A stretch of 64,000 nt of DNA from CAWFPR01 sp963817635 (lineage in GTDB: Bacteria; Acidobacteriota; Vicinamibacteria; Vicinamibacterales; 2-12-FULL-66-21): contig CAWFPR010000004.1 in NCBI GenBank assembly GCA_963817635.1, positions 7,851 to 71,850 of the forward strand, read 5' to 3'. The notes under the pieces were generated by a model, which saw only the letters and a program-made list of their open reading frames with translations, was not told where the DNA came from and made no database searches. Positions 38,259 to 47,638 of the stretch are shown here, in pieces. The translations under genes and the position numbers were made by a program. How positions within the stretch are numbered: the first letter of the stretch is position 1; each line of letters opens with the position of its first letter.

Positions 38259-39227
38259 GGATGATGTCGCGAGCCGCCGAGAGCGAGTCGGCGAGCCAGT
38301 GCCGGAACTCGGGTAGCGGATACGGCTCCATTGTAAGCGGCACGAAGCCGATGGGGATCGGAAACGGGCGGAATGGCAGCAGCCGGACGTAGTCCTTCTC
38401 GGTCGTCAGCACCCCGACCGCCCCGGCGGCCTGGGCGTCGTCGAAGATCCGGCGAACGTCGCGGGGGGTGTAGGTGTGGTGGTCGCGGAAGGCGATCGTG
38501 AGGCGGACGTCGAGGCCCGAGCTCCCGGAGATCCTCGAAAAACGCCTGCGGCGCGGCGATGCCCGCACACGCGAGGAGCGGGCCGCGGCGCTCGATCGTG
38601 GGTCGTCCGAGGTCGCGGATGGCGCGGAACACCGGCACGTCGCCGCGCGACGCCATCGAGCTGCACCTCGTCGTCCACGGCGACGATGGCGTCGGCGGCA
38701 ACGAGCGTATCCAGCGGCTCGCGCAGGTGGCCGGATGGCAGCGTCAGCGGCTGCGCGATGTCGTCGCGGCCGACCAGGACGATGTCGATGTCGCGTTCGA
38801 GCTGGAGGTGCTGGAACCCGTCGTCCAGCACGTGGACCGTCGCGCCGAAGCGGTGCTCGGCCAGGCAGCCCGCGAGGTACCGATCGGCCGACACGAGCAC
38901 CGACGCGCCGGGCAACTGCCGGGCGAGCATGAACGGCTCGTCTCCCGATCGCGCCACGTCGGCGCGCATGCCGCCCGGATCGCGCACGACGACGACGCCG
39001 TCAGCCGCCTCACGCCGCCCGTAGCCGCGGCTGAGCACCGCGGGCGTTTCCCCCATCTCGATCAGCAGCCGCGCGATCGTCGCCGCCGTCGGCGTCTTGC
39101 CGCGCCCCCCGACCGCGAGGTTGCCCACGCTGATCACCGGCCGGCGCAGCCGGCGGCGCAGGTCCGGCCGCGCGGCATATCGCTCGCGGCGGCGGCGCAC
39201 GATGGCGGCGTATAGCGTTGACAACAT
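38251..39227 (-). CDS. lpxK: Tetraacyldisaccharide 4'-kinase, frameshifted
   Basis: About 325 residues. VISVGNLAVGGRGKTPTAAT is the P-loop region, SRGYGRR and DEPFMLARQL follow, and VHVLDDGFQHLQLERDIDIV is diagnostic. Phosphorylates the lipid A precursor at 4'. Frameshifts near 38655 and 38525. Its start lies 35 bases from the inverted-repeat element at 39262-39415. Confidence 0.92.
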
Positions 39228-39261
39228 TGTCAGTCAGGGCGCGAGCGATAGCGAGCCAGAT

Positions 39262-39415
39262 TAGGGCCGTCCGGAAATAACTGCGCCATTCTGGCGGCCG
39301 ATGCATCCGCCTCGCGGCGTTGCTCGTCGGTCACATGCGCCCGGCATGCTCCCTCCTCGCGCGATCCGGGCGCCTCGGCGGCCAGAATCACTCACTTATT
39401 TCCGGACGGGCCCTA
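39262..39415. mobile_element. MITE-like inverted-repeat element between waaA and lpxK
   Basis: 154 bases bounded by imperfect 20-base inverted repeats, TAGGGCC(C)GTCCGGAAATAA at 39262-39280 (one C missing) and its complement at 39396-39415. A second inner pair, ATTCTGGC-GCCGA-GC (39288-39304 and 39371-39387), matches with two mismatches. No open frame. The waaA stop TAA lies in the right repeat. No obvious target-site duplication. Confidence 0.6.
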
Positions 39416-40763
39416 CCCTTCCGGAACGGTCGTACACCGCCCCCGGCATGTCCGGCGGCACCAGCTGGGCGATCGCCGCCAGGCTCTTCGTGCGCGCGCC
39501 GCGATTGGCTTCCACCAGCGCCCGCGCCGCGGCGCCCAGGCTCGCCCGCTTCACCGGGTCGCCGAGCAGATCCAGCAGCACCGGCTCGAGCGCCGCGCCG
39601 GTGTGCACCTGGATGGCCGCGCCGTGATCGAGGAACGTGCGCGCGATCTCGGCGAAGTTCTGCATGTACGGACCAAAGACAATTGGCTTGCCGAACACCG
39701 CGGGCTCCAGGATATTGTGGCCTCCGGCATCGACGAGGCTGCCGCCGACGAAGACCGCGGTCGCCACCTGGTAGAGCTGCGCCAGCTCGCCGATCGTGTC
39801 GAGCACGACCACGTCGTATCGCGGCTCGTGATCGACGCGCAGCTCGCTCCGCCGCGCGACCTGCCAGCCGGAGCGGCGCGCCATGCGCTCGACCTCGTCG
39901 AACCGCTCGGGCTTGCGCGGCGCGATGATGAGCAGCGCCGTGGTCATCGTCGCGCGGATGCGCTGGAACGCCTCGAGCACGTGCTCGTCCTCGCCCTTGA
40001 GGGTGCTGGCGGCGATGACGACGGGACGGTCGGGGCTGATGCGGAAGTACCGCAGGATACGGTGGCGACCGAGATCCGCGGCGGCGCTGGCGCCCGGGAT
40101 CTCGAGCGAGTCGAACTTGAGCGACCCGGTCACGACCACGCGATCGCGGTCGGCGCCGATGTCGACGATCCGGCGCGCCGCCTCTTCGCTCTGCATGCAG
40201 AAGCGATCGACGTCGCGCAGCACGCGGCGGAAGAACCAGCGCGCGAGGCGGTACCGCGGATACGCGCGCGACGAGATGCGGCCGTTGACGAGCATCGTCT
40301 TCACGCCGGCATCGCGGCAGGCGCGCAGGAGGTTCGGCCAGATCTCGGTCTCCATCATGATGAAGAGCCGCGGCTTCACCAGCCGCAGCGTCCGCCGGAC
40401 GATGAAGCCGATGTCGAAGGGGAAGTAGAACGCCGCGTCCACGTACTGGAGGTTGTTCTTCGCGATCTCCTGTCCGGTCATCGTCGTCGTCGAGAGGAAC
40501 AGGCGCAGCCGCGGGTAGCGGCTGCGCAGTTCCGGCAGGAGCGCGCGCGCCGTGAGCACTTCGCCGACCGACACGGCGTGAATCCAGATGGACTCGTCGC
40601 CGTCCAGGTTGAAGGAGACCGGCAGGTAGCCGAGACGCTGCGGCAGACTCCTGACGTACTTCCGGTACCGTACGGCCTGGTAAATCAGGTACGGAGACAC
40701 GACGACGAAGAACGCCACGATCAGGACGCTGTAGAGCGCGTACATCTTGGAGAATCGATTCAC
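39396..40763 (-). CDS. waaA: 3-deoxy-D-manno-octulosonic acid transferase
   Basis: Kdo transferase of 455 residues, intact. N-terminal membrane helix, then IWIHAVSVGEVLTARAL, METEIWPNLLRACRDAGVK, NGRISSRAYPRY and GGSLVDAGGHNILEPAVFGK. Attaches Kdo to lipid IVA. The last six residues and stop are read from the flanking inverted repeat, so the normal C-terminus may have been replaced. Divergent from gapA, 93 bases between starts. Confidence 0.94.
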   Translation of the reverse strand: MNRFSKMYALYSVLIVAFFVVVSPYLIYQAVRYRKYVRSLPQRLGYLPVSFNLDGDESIWIHAVSVGEVLTARALLPELRSRYPRLRLFLSTTTMTGQEIAKNNLQYVDAAFYFPFDIGFIVRRTLRLVKPRLFIMMETEIWPNLLRACRDAGVKTMLVNGRISSRAYPRYRLARWFFRRVLRDVDRFCMQSEEAARRIVDIGADRDRVVVTGSLKFDSLEIPGASAAADLGRHRILRYFRISPDRPVVIAASTLKGEDEHVLEAFQRIRATMTTALLIIAPRKPERFDEVERMARRSGWQVARRSELRVDHEPRYDVVVLDTIGELAQLYQVATAVFVGGSLVDAGGHNILEPAVFGKPIVFGPYMQNFAEIARTFLDHGAAIQVHTGAALEPVLLDLLGDPVKRASLGAAARALVEANRGARTKSLAAIAQLVPPDMPGAVYDRSGRVGPVRK

Positions 40764-40776
40764 TGTAGTCCGGCGT

Positions 40777-40806
40777 TTGACCGGCGTGCAAGCCGTTCAT
40801 TAGACT
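40777..40806 (+). promoter_or_regulatory. Promoter of the glycolytic operon
   Basis: TTGACC (40777-40782), 18-base spacer, TAGACT (40801-40806), 50 bases before the gapA ATG. A GGGAGGA ribosome site lies just before the start. Confidence 0.6.
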
Positions 40807-40856
40807 TAACTGTTTCGCGTGCGGAAGGCCGCGCGGCGGGGCGTGGGAGGAATCGT

Positions 40857-41864
40857 ATGGCCATCAAAGTTGGAATCAACGGGTTCGGGCGCATCGGCCG
40901 CAACATCATGCGCGCGGCAATGGGCGACAGCGGCATCGACTTCGTCGCCGTCAACGACCTCACCAGCGCGCAAACGCTCGCCCATCTGCTGAAATACGAC
41001 TCGATTCTCGGAAACCTGCACGCCGACATCTCGGCGACCGGCGACCGGATCCGCGTCGACAACGACGAATTCCAGGTCCTCTCCGTGAAGGACCCGGCCC
41101 AGCTGCCGTGGAAGGCGCTCGGCGTGGACGTCGTCTTCGAATCCACGGGGCTCTTCACCAAGCGCGACGACGCGGCCAAACACCTGGCGGCGGGGGCAAA
41201 GAAGGTCATCATCACCGCGCCGGCCAAGGGACCCGACTTCAGCGTCGTCCTGGGCGTCAACGAAGGGAAGTACGACGCGGGCAAGCACCAGATCATCTCG
41301 AACGCGTCGTGCACCACCAACTGCCTGGCGCCGGTCGCGAAGGTGATTCACGAGAACTTCGGCATCCGCAAGGGCTGGATGACGACCGTGCACTCCTACA
41401 CCAACGACCAGCAGCTGCTCGACCTGCCCCACAAGGACCTGCGGCGCGCCCGCGCGGCGGCGCTGTCGATCATCCCGACGACGACCGGCGCCGCCAGCGC
41501 GGTCGGCGAGGTCATGCCCGAGATCAAGGGACGGCTGGACGGCATCTCGATGCGCGTGCCGACACCGAACGTCTCGGTCGTGGACCTGGCGGTGCTCGTC
41601 GACAAGAAGACGACCAGGGACGAGGTGAATGCCGCGTTCAAGGCGGCCGCCGACGGGCCGCTGAAGGGCATCCTCCAGTACGAGACGGCGCCGCTCGTGT
41701 CGATCGACTTCCGCGGCAACCCGCACTCGTCGATTCTGGACTCGGCCTACACGGGCGTGATGGACGGGGACTTCGTGAAGATCCTGTCCTGGTACGACAA
41801 CGAGTGGGGCTATTCGAACCGCTGCGTGGATCTGCTCCGCTTCATCGTCAAGAAAGGGCTGTAA
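40857..41864 (+). CDS. gapA: Glyceraldehyde-3-phosphate dehydrogenase, type I
   Basis: 335 residues, intact. NAD motif INGFGRIGRN, catalytic Cys in SNASCTTNCLAP, the His region VHSYTNDQ, and C-terminal SWYDNEWGYSNR. The stop shares TAATG with pgk, so translation is coupled. Confidence 0.97.
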   Translation: MAIKVGINGFGRIGRNIMRAAMGDSGIDFVAVNDLTSAQTLAHLLKYDSILGNLHADISATGDRIRVDNDEFQVLSVKDPAQLPWKALGVDVVFESTGLFTKRDDAAKHLAAGAKKVIITAPAKGPDFSVVLGVNEGKYDAGKHQIISNASCTTNCLAPVAKVIHENFGIRKGWMTTVHSYTNDQQLLDLPHKDLRRARAAALSIIPTTTGAASAVGEVMPEIKGRLDGISMRVPTPNVSVVDLAVLVDKKTTRDEVNAAFKAAADGPLKGILQYETAPLVSIDFRGNPHSSILDSAYTGVMDGDFVKILSWYDNEWGYSNRCVDLLRFIVKKGL

Positions 41865-43059
41865 TGGCCCTGAGCATCACGGACCTGGCGCTCGCCGGCC
41901 AGCGCGTGTTCATCAGGGTCGACTTCAACGTGCCGATCAAGAACGGCACGATTGGCGACGACACGCGCATTCGCGCGTCGCTGCCGACCATCAGGTACGC
42001 GCTCGAGAAGGGCGCGACCGTGATCCTGGCCTCGCACCTCGGGCGTCCGAAGGGCAAGCCGAACCCGGAGTATTCGCTGCGGCCGATCGCGGCTCGGCTG
42101 GCGGAGCTGCTGGGCCGCCCGGTCGAGTTCGCCGAGGACTGCGTCGGCGCGCCCGCGAAGGCCGCCATCGAGCGCGCCGGGCGCGGCGGCAAGATCGTGC
42201 TCCTCGAGAACCTGCGGTTCCACCCCGAGGAGGAAAAGAACGACTCCGCGTTCGCCGGCGAGCTGGCCGGCCTGGCGGACGTGTACGTCAACGATGCGTT
42301 CGGGTCGGCGCACCGCGCGCACGCCTCGACCGAGGGCATCGTCCACCACGTGAAGCAGGCCGCCGCGGGGCTGCTGATGGCGGACGAGATCGCGCACCTG
42401 ACGCGCGTGCTCGAACACCCCGAGCGTCCGTTCGTGGCGGTGCTTGGCGGCGCGAAGGTGTCGGACAAGCTCGAGGTGATCGAGAACCTGGTGCCGCGCG
42501 TCGACGCGCTGCTCATCGGGGGCGCGATGGCCTACACGTTCTTCAAGGCGCGTGGCATCCCGGTGGGCACGTCGCTCGTCGAGGAGGATCTGCTCGACGC
42601 GGCGCGGGACATCGAAGCGCGGGCCAAAGCCCGCAACCTGCGGCTGGAGCTGCCGGTCGATCACGTGGTGGCGCCGCCCGAGCAGGTCGAAGGGCCGAAC
42701 GGGGCGCGCCGGCCGAGACGCTGGCCGTCGGCGACGCCGCCATCGGCGATCGCATGGGCCTCGACATCGGTCCGCGCACCATCGAGCTCTACCGGTCGGT
42801 GATTGCCGGCGCGAAGACCGTCATGTGGAACGGGCCAATGGGTGTCTTCGAAATCGACGCCTTCGCCCGCGGCACGATCGAAATCGCGCGCGCGGTCGCC
42901 GGCGTGCAGGGGACCACGGTGATTGGCGGCGGCGATTCGATCGCGGCGGTTGCCAAAGCCGGCGTGACGGATAGAATCACTCATATCTCGACCGGCGGCG
43001 GCGCCTCGCTCGAATTCCTGGGCGGTCGCAAACTCCCCGGTGTGGTGGCGCTCGGCTGA
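41864..43059 (+). CDS. pgk: Phosphoglycerate kinase, frameshifted
   Basis: About 398 residues. VFIRVDFNVPIKNG, ILASHLGRPKGKPN, LLENLRFHPEEEKN and the C-terminal GGGDSIAAVAK and STGGGASLEFLGG are the family marks. One base is missing near 42705, in the GGGG run before the stretch reading AETLAVGDA; adding a G restores the frame. An essential gene, so almost certainly a sequence error. Confidence 0.96.
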
Positions 43060-43073
43060 CGAAGGGATTCCTC

Positions 43074-43841
43074 ATGCGCGTCCCGTTCATCGCGGCGAAC
43101 TGGAAGATGTACAAGACCGTCCACGAGGCGGTCGTGTTCGCGAAAGAATTCCGCAGCCTGGTGAAGGACATGCAGGGTGTGGAAATCGTGCTGGCGCCGC
43201 CCTTTACCGCGATTCACGGCGTGGCGGAGGCGTCGCGGAACTCGCCGATCGGCGTCGCGGGCCAGAATCTCTACTGGGAGCGCGAGGGCGCGTTCACCGG
43301 GGAGATCAGCGCCGGCATGCTGAAGGAGGCCGGCGCGGAGTACGTGATCATCGGCCACTCGGAGCGCCGGCGCCTGTTCGGGGAGACCGACGCGACGGTC
43401 AATCGCAGGTTGATCGCGGCGCTCGGCGCGGAATTGACCCCGATCGTCTGCATCGGCGAAACGCTCGAGGAGCGGGAGCGCAACGAGACGCTCGCCGTGC
43501 TCGACCGTCAGATCAAGGACGGGCTCGACGGCCTGACCGGCGACCAGGTCGCGGCGCTCGTGCTGGCGTACGAGCCGGTCTGGGCCATCGGGACCGGCCG
43601 GAACGCCACGCCGGCGCAGGCCGGGGAGGCGCATGCGCACATCCGGTCGCGGCTGCGGCAGTGGTTCGGCGGCACCGCGGGCGATCAGTGTCACGTGATC
43701 TACGGCGGAAGCGTCAAGCCTGACAACATCCACGAGCTGATCCTGCTGCCGGACGTCGATGGCGCGTTGGTTGGCGGCGCGAGCCTGGACGTCCGGGCGT
43801 TCTTCGACATCGTGTCGCGCAGCCGCCAGGCGGCGGTGTAG
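43074..43841 (+). CDS. tpiA: Triosephosphate isomerase
   Basis: 255 residues, intact. AANWKMYK, the catalytic His in IIGHSERR, catalytic Glu in AYEPVWAIGTG, and YGGSVKPDN phosphate loop. Fifteen bases after pgk. Confidence 0.97.
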   Translation: MRVPFIAANWKMYKTVHEAVVFAKEFRSLVKDMQGVEIVLAPPFTAIHGVAEASRNSPIGVAGQNLYWEREGAFTGEISAGMLKEAGAEYVIIGHSERRRLFGETDATVNRRLIAALGAELTPIVCIGETLEERERNETLAVLDRQIKDGLDGLTGDQVAALVLAYEPVWAIGTGRNATPAQAGEAHAHIRSRLRQWFGGTAGDQCHVIYGGSVKPDNIHELILLPDVDGALVGGASLDVRAFFDIVSRSRQAAV

Positions 43842-43931
43842 GCGGCCGCACGGCGTCGAAAACCTCAACAAAACCGGCCACCTTCGTCCGAGGCTGGACG
43901 AGACCCGCCCGGGTTGCTAGAATCGGATGTT

Positions 43932-44222
43932 ATGTACTACCTGCTCGCGTTCCTGTACGTGCTGATCTGCTTCTTGCTGCTCCTGGTGGTCCTGCTCCAG
44001 CAGGGCAAGGGAGGCGACATGGCGAGCGCGTTCGGCGGGGGCGGCAGTCAGACGGCGTTCGGCGCGCGCGCGGGCGCGACGGTGCTGACCAAGGCGACGA
44101 CCGTGCTCGGCGTGCTGTTCATGCTCGGCGCGATCATCCTCGGGGTCATCGGCCAGCGCGGCCCGAGTTCGCTGATGGGCGGCGTGTCGGGCCCGGCGCC
44201 GATCGAACAGCCGAAGAAGTAG
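43932..44222 (+). CDS. secG: Preprotein translocase subunit SecG
   Basis: 96 residues with two membrane helices (LLAFLYVLICFLLLLVVLLQ and VLGVLFMLGAIILGVIG) around the conserved loop QGKGGDMASAFGGGG. The ATG at 43932 is preferred to an in-frame TTG at 43914. A promoter-like TGGACG-N17-TAGAAT at 43895-43923 ends nine bases before the ATG, so secG may have its own very short leader. Confidence 0.93.
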   Translation: MYYLLAFLYVLICFLLLLVVLLQQGKGGDMASAFGGGGSQTAFGARAGATVLTKATTVLGVLFMLGAIILGVIGQRGPSSLMGGVSGPAPIEQPKK

Positions 44223-44224
44223 CA

Positions 44225-44241
44225 CGAGGCCTCGAGCCTCG
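44225..44241 (+). terminator. Small hairpin between secG and tRNA-Leu
   Basis: CGAGGC (44225-44230) pairs with GCCTCG (44236-44241). No T tract; weak. Confidence 0.35.
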
Positions 44242-44253
44242 CCCACCCTCCTC

Positions 44254-44340
44254 GCGAAAGTGGCGGAATTGGCAGACGCACCAGCTTGAGGGGCTGGCGG
44301 TAGCAATACCGTGGGGGTTCGAGTCCCCCCTTTCGCACCA
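44254..44340 (+). tRNA. tRNA-Leu (GAG)
   Basis: 87 nt with the long variable arm of class II tRNAs. Acceptor GCGAAAG pairs with CTTTCGC, discriminator A, CCA encoded. Anticodon loop TTGAGGG gives GAG. Confidence 0.97.
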
Positions 44341-44346
44341 GACTTC

Positions 44347-44501
44347 GCTCGCCTTCGGCGAGCTTCGTCCCGGCAAGCCCAAGCGAGTTATCCACGGGCG
44401 AAGTCTGTCCCGCCATAGCCGCGCAGCGGCGGAGGCGGACGCTCGCACCAGGCCGGCTCAGGTCGAGTGCCCCGAGCGAGCCCGCAGGGCGAGTCGAGGG
44501 G
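44347..44501. repeat. Three successive palindromes downstream of tRNA-Leu
   Basis: GCTCGCC-TTC-GGCGAGC (44347-44363, perfect); CCGCC...GGCGG enclosing GCCGC-GCA-GCGGC (44410-44438); and CCCCGAGCGAGCCC/GGGCGAGTCGAGGGG (44470-44501, imperfect). They look like REP-type elements. A 9-base direct repeat TCGCACCAG, the tRNA 3' end, recurs at 44443. The rest of the 465-base gap is the toxin relic. Confidence 0.55.
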
Positions 44502-44587
44502 CTTCAATCTTAGCGCCGGAAGCCCTGATCAAGGGCGAGGCCGCAGCGTTGAAGCGACTGAGTCGATGCCGACAAACGCGGCGCTAA

Positions 44588-44804
44588 CCCACAGCGACGC
44601 TGCGCGCCTGCCCTCAGGACGTGCAGGACGAAGTGGGCTACGCCCTTTATCTTGCACAGACAGGCGGAAAATGCGAGGGCGCCAAGCCGCTCAAGGGCTT
44701 CGGCCTCGGCGCTGGAAGGTATCGCGACACCGCAATCAGGAATCGACTTGGTGCGCCACCGGCTCAAGAGAGCTGCCGGGTTGGACCGGAAGCGGGGGCA
44801 CTGA
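44588..44804 (+). pseudogene. HigB/Gp49-type toxin relic with internal deletion
   Basis: The N-terminal half reads LRACPQDVQDEVGYALYLAQ then TGG and AKPLKGFG, as in phage-derived Gp49-like RelE/HigB toxins. The C-terminus is also preserved, in another frame: GIATPQSGIDLVRHRLKRAA and GLDRKRGH to a TGA at 44802-44804, one base before the antitoxin ATG. The central 40-45 residues that hold the toxin core are absent, and the two halves are out of frame. A TAA at 44585 also blocks the N-terminus. The toxin is therefore dead. Confidence 0.75.
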
Positions 44805-44805
44805 A

Positions 44806-45129
44806 ATGGCCACGAAGAAGGACTACGTTGTTGGAACCGGGAATGTCTTCGCGGATCTCGGATATGCACGGCCGGAGGAGGCCGCTGCGAAGGCGGAACT
44901 GGCACACAGGATCACGCAGATCATTGAACGCCGAAAACTCACACAAGCTGCGGCCGCGGCCCTTCTGGAGGTCGATCAGCCGAAAGTGTCGGCGCTCAAG
45001 CGAGGCAGGGTCTCTGGCTTCTCACTCGATCGTCTCGTCAGGTTTCTCGTGCTTCTCGGAAGCGATGTCGAGATCGTTGTAAAGGAGCAACCGCGTCGCC
45101 GTCGTCGGGCGAAATTAGGCGTGGCGTAG
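44806..45129 (+). CDS. XRE-family antitoxin (HigA-like), intact
   Basis: 107 residues. NVFADLGYARPEEAAAKAEL is the typical antitoxin N-terminus; the helix-turn-helix is KLTQAAAAALLEVDQPKVSA, followed by GFSLDRLVRFLVLLGSDVEI and a basic tail. It should bind its own promoter region and neutralise a Gp49-like toxin, but the cognate toxin is broken. A GCGAATC/GATTCGC hairpin (45129-45147) ends the unit. Confidence 0.85.
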   Translation: MATKKDYVVGTGNVFADLGYARPEEAAAKAELAHRITQIIERRKLTQAAAAALLEVDQPKVSALKRGRVSGFSLDRLVRFLVLLGSDVEIVVKEQPRRRRRAKLGVA

Positions 45130-45291
45130 CGAATCGGCCGGATTCGCACGATCGTTCGTATGCACTCGAGACTATCCGCGCCGTCCTTTATCGCCACGAC
45201 GATCGACACCTTCCGGATCGTCTAGCCCGGCGGTCGTTCCTGAAGGATTCGACCGCGACTGCAGGTTGGTAGCCGGGGCAGCGCCAGGGGA

Positions 45292-47638
45292 CTATGGCTG
45301 CCGGTATACTTCCACCCAGCCCGGTTCCCCTTCGGTGACGCGGATGGTCTGGTTCACCGGAAGGTCGTCCACGCGTTGCACCGACCCGTTCGGCCAGCGG
45401 ACTTCCATGAAGCCGATCCCGCTCAATTCACCCAGGCCGAAGTGCTGCTCGAAGGGCAGGCAGCCGAAGTTGGAGCCGCCGCGTGACCTCGCGCATCTGC
45501 CTGGCGCCGCCGGCGTGGAGCGTGATGCGGGCGCCGATGGCGTCGCGATTGCTCTTGGTGCCGGTGAGCCGCACATTCAGGTAGTTGCCCCCGACGTTCG
45601 GTGGGACAGAAGACCGAGCTCGCCAGCAGGTCGGCCGGATACATCCCGCCGCCCGCCACGAGGATGGAGAGCCGCCCGTCCCCAAACAGATCCGCGCAGT
45701 TCACGCCGTGGTTCTTGCCGGTGAAAGGCAAGCCCGCGGCGAAGGTGATGTTGCGGAATTTCGCGCCGTCGTTTTCCAGCAGGATGAGCGGTTCCTGCCG
45801 GTCCATGCGGGAGCCGCCGCCGCCGAGCAGCAGATCCAGGTGGCCGTCGTTGTTCAAATCCGCGCAGTTGCCGCTCATGGTGCCCCAACAACCGTCGAGC
45901 CCGATCTCGCGATTGCGCATCGGTGAACGTGCCGTTGCGGTTGTTGTGGTAAATCCGCATGGGCTGGCCGTCCTCCGGGCGCGCGCCCGGTCTTCATGGT
46001 GTGGATCACGTCTTCGTGCTCCGACCAGACGAACTGTACGGCGTCCAGCCAGCCATCGTTATCGTAGTCGCACCAGAAGCAGGTGCTGCCGATCAGGGCG
46101 TCGGTCAGCCCGGCCTGTGAGGCTGACGTCGGTGAAGGTGCCGTCGCCATTGTTGCGGAACAATTTCGGATGCCCCAGACCGCTCAGGAACAGGTCGGGA
46201 TAGCCGTCGTTGTTGTAGTCTCCCCAGGCGGAGCCGATGGCCGGAGAGTGGTTGATGAGACCGGACTGCTCCGTCACTTCCGTGAAGGTTCCATCGCCGT
46301 TGTTGTGAAACAGGCGGTGGGGGCTCTGCCGGTCGAAAAGGCCGCCGACGTTGCTGGCCAGAAACAGGTCGAGCCTGCCGTCGCAATCGTAATCCACCCA
46401 GTGCCCGCTGAATGCCGGTCCCCAGACCTGCAGGCCGGCCTTCTCGGTGACGTCGGTAAACGTGCCGTCCCCGTTGTTGTGATAGAGCGTGCCGTCGCCG
46501 GGGTAGAAGCCCAGACGGGTGATGAACAGGTCGACGAAGCCATCGTTATCGTAATCGCCGGCGAGCACCGAGAATCCGTTGATGCACTGGTCCAGGCCGC
46601 TCTCGATGGAGACGTCGGTGAAGGTGCCGTCGCCGTTATTCCGGTAGAGGCTGCAGCCCCCATGTCCGGCGGCGATGGCGATGTCGAGGAAGCCGTCGTT
46701 GTTGTAGTCGAAGACCGCGCTGCCGCGGCCGCCGCTTACTTTGTCGAGGCCGATTTTGGCGGCGATATCTTCATACCGCAGGCGCGTGGGCTCGTACCCG
46801 GCCTTCATCTCCATGCGATATTCGGCGGGCACCGTATCGGCGTAGCCGCCCATGCGGCTCGGCAGATAACCACAGCCAGAAGCGGGTCCGGTCATATCCC
46901 GGATTGGCGTCCATGGCGGCCAGCCCGGCCGCGGCGGCCTGCTCGAAACGGCCGGCGCGCCAGTGAGCCACCTGCGTGAAGTGCATGGCCATCGCGTAGC
47001 TCGAACGGTCCTTGGCGGCCAGTTCCAGTTCGCGTATCGCCTCATCGTAGCGGCCGCACTTGATGTAGAGCTGGCCCAGTTCGAGCCGCGTGACGGCGTC
47101 CTCGGGTTGCCGCTTCAGACGCTCCACGTGCCGGTCGATCATCTCCTTGTACTGGAGGCTGATGAAAGGCCCGTAATCGCTGTACATCTCGATCACGTTG
47201 CTGAGCGAGACAGGGAACAGGCGCGCGGGCAGAGCCTGATAATACGACATGCCGCGCAACGCCGATTCGGCCAGCAGCCTTCCCGCCGAAAGCGGCAGCG
47301 CCAGGGCGAGCCCGAGAATTCGCGGATTCCTGAGATCCAGGTACCCGAAACTGCTCTGCGCGGATTTAAGCGTTTCGCGCGTGGCCCGGACGATTTCCGG
47401 CGGCTTCCGGGCGCGTCCGCCGGCCGATGCGGACGAGTTGATTGGCGAAGTCGGAGAGCGCGTCGTCCAGGTTCTGCGGGCCGTTCACCGGCGGTTTGTT
47501 CAGCGATGGCTCGGATTTCTGCCCGGAGAGGGTTTCGATGGTCGTCTGGATGGCCTTGAGTCCGCCGTCCATGGCGGTGAGCCCCATCTCCAGGAAGCCC
47601 GCCGGTATCTTCAGCAATTCATCGAGTGGGGAACTCAT
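45292..47638 (-). CDS. CRTAC1-type protein: TPR, FG-GAP/VCBS repeats, ASPIC/UnbV domain, multiply frameshifted
   Basis: About 780 residues. A helical N-terminus (MSSPLDELLKIPAGFLEMGL) and a hydrophobic segment are followed by TPR-like helices (LELGQLYIKCGRYDEAIREL). Seven calcium-loop repeats of the DYNNDGFLD type follow, most with a NNGDGTFTDV strand. The C-terminal UnbV domain ends GFMEVRWPNGSVQRVDDL. About seven frameshifts lie between 47400 and 45480, the densest in the window. Probably extracytoplasmic and calcium-binding. Coupled by ATGA to the redoxin gene. Confidence 0.75.

Noticed and set aside
39603..40800. Plus-strand coding upstream of gapA in the same frame
   Set aside because: It is antisense to the intact waaA gene; gapA has its own promoter and ribosome site at 40777-40856.
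44333..44451. tRNA-Leu att site, direct repeat TCGCACCAG
   Set aside because: Only nine bases, 110 bases apart, with no integrase or element between.
44510..44588. Integron attC-like site: TTAGCGCCG and CGGCGCTAA flank 60 bases with inner symmetry
   Set aside because: The YAAC/GTTR ends face the wrong way for an attC, no integrase is present, and the region is better read as palindromes and the toxin relic.
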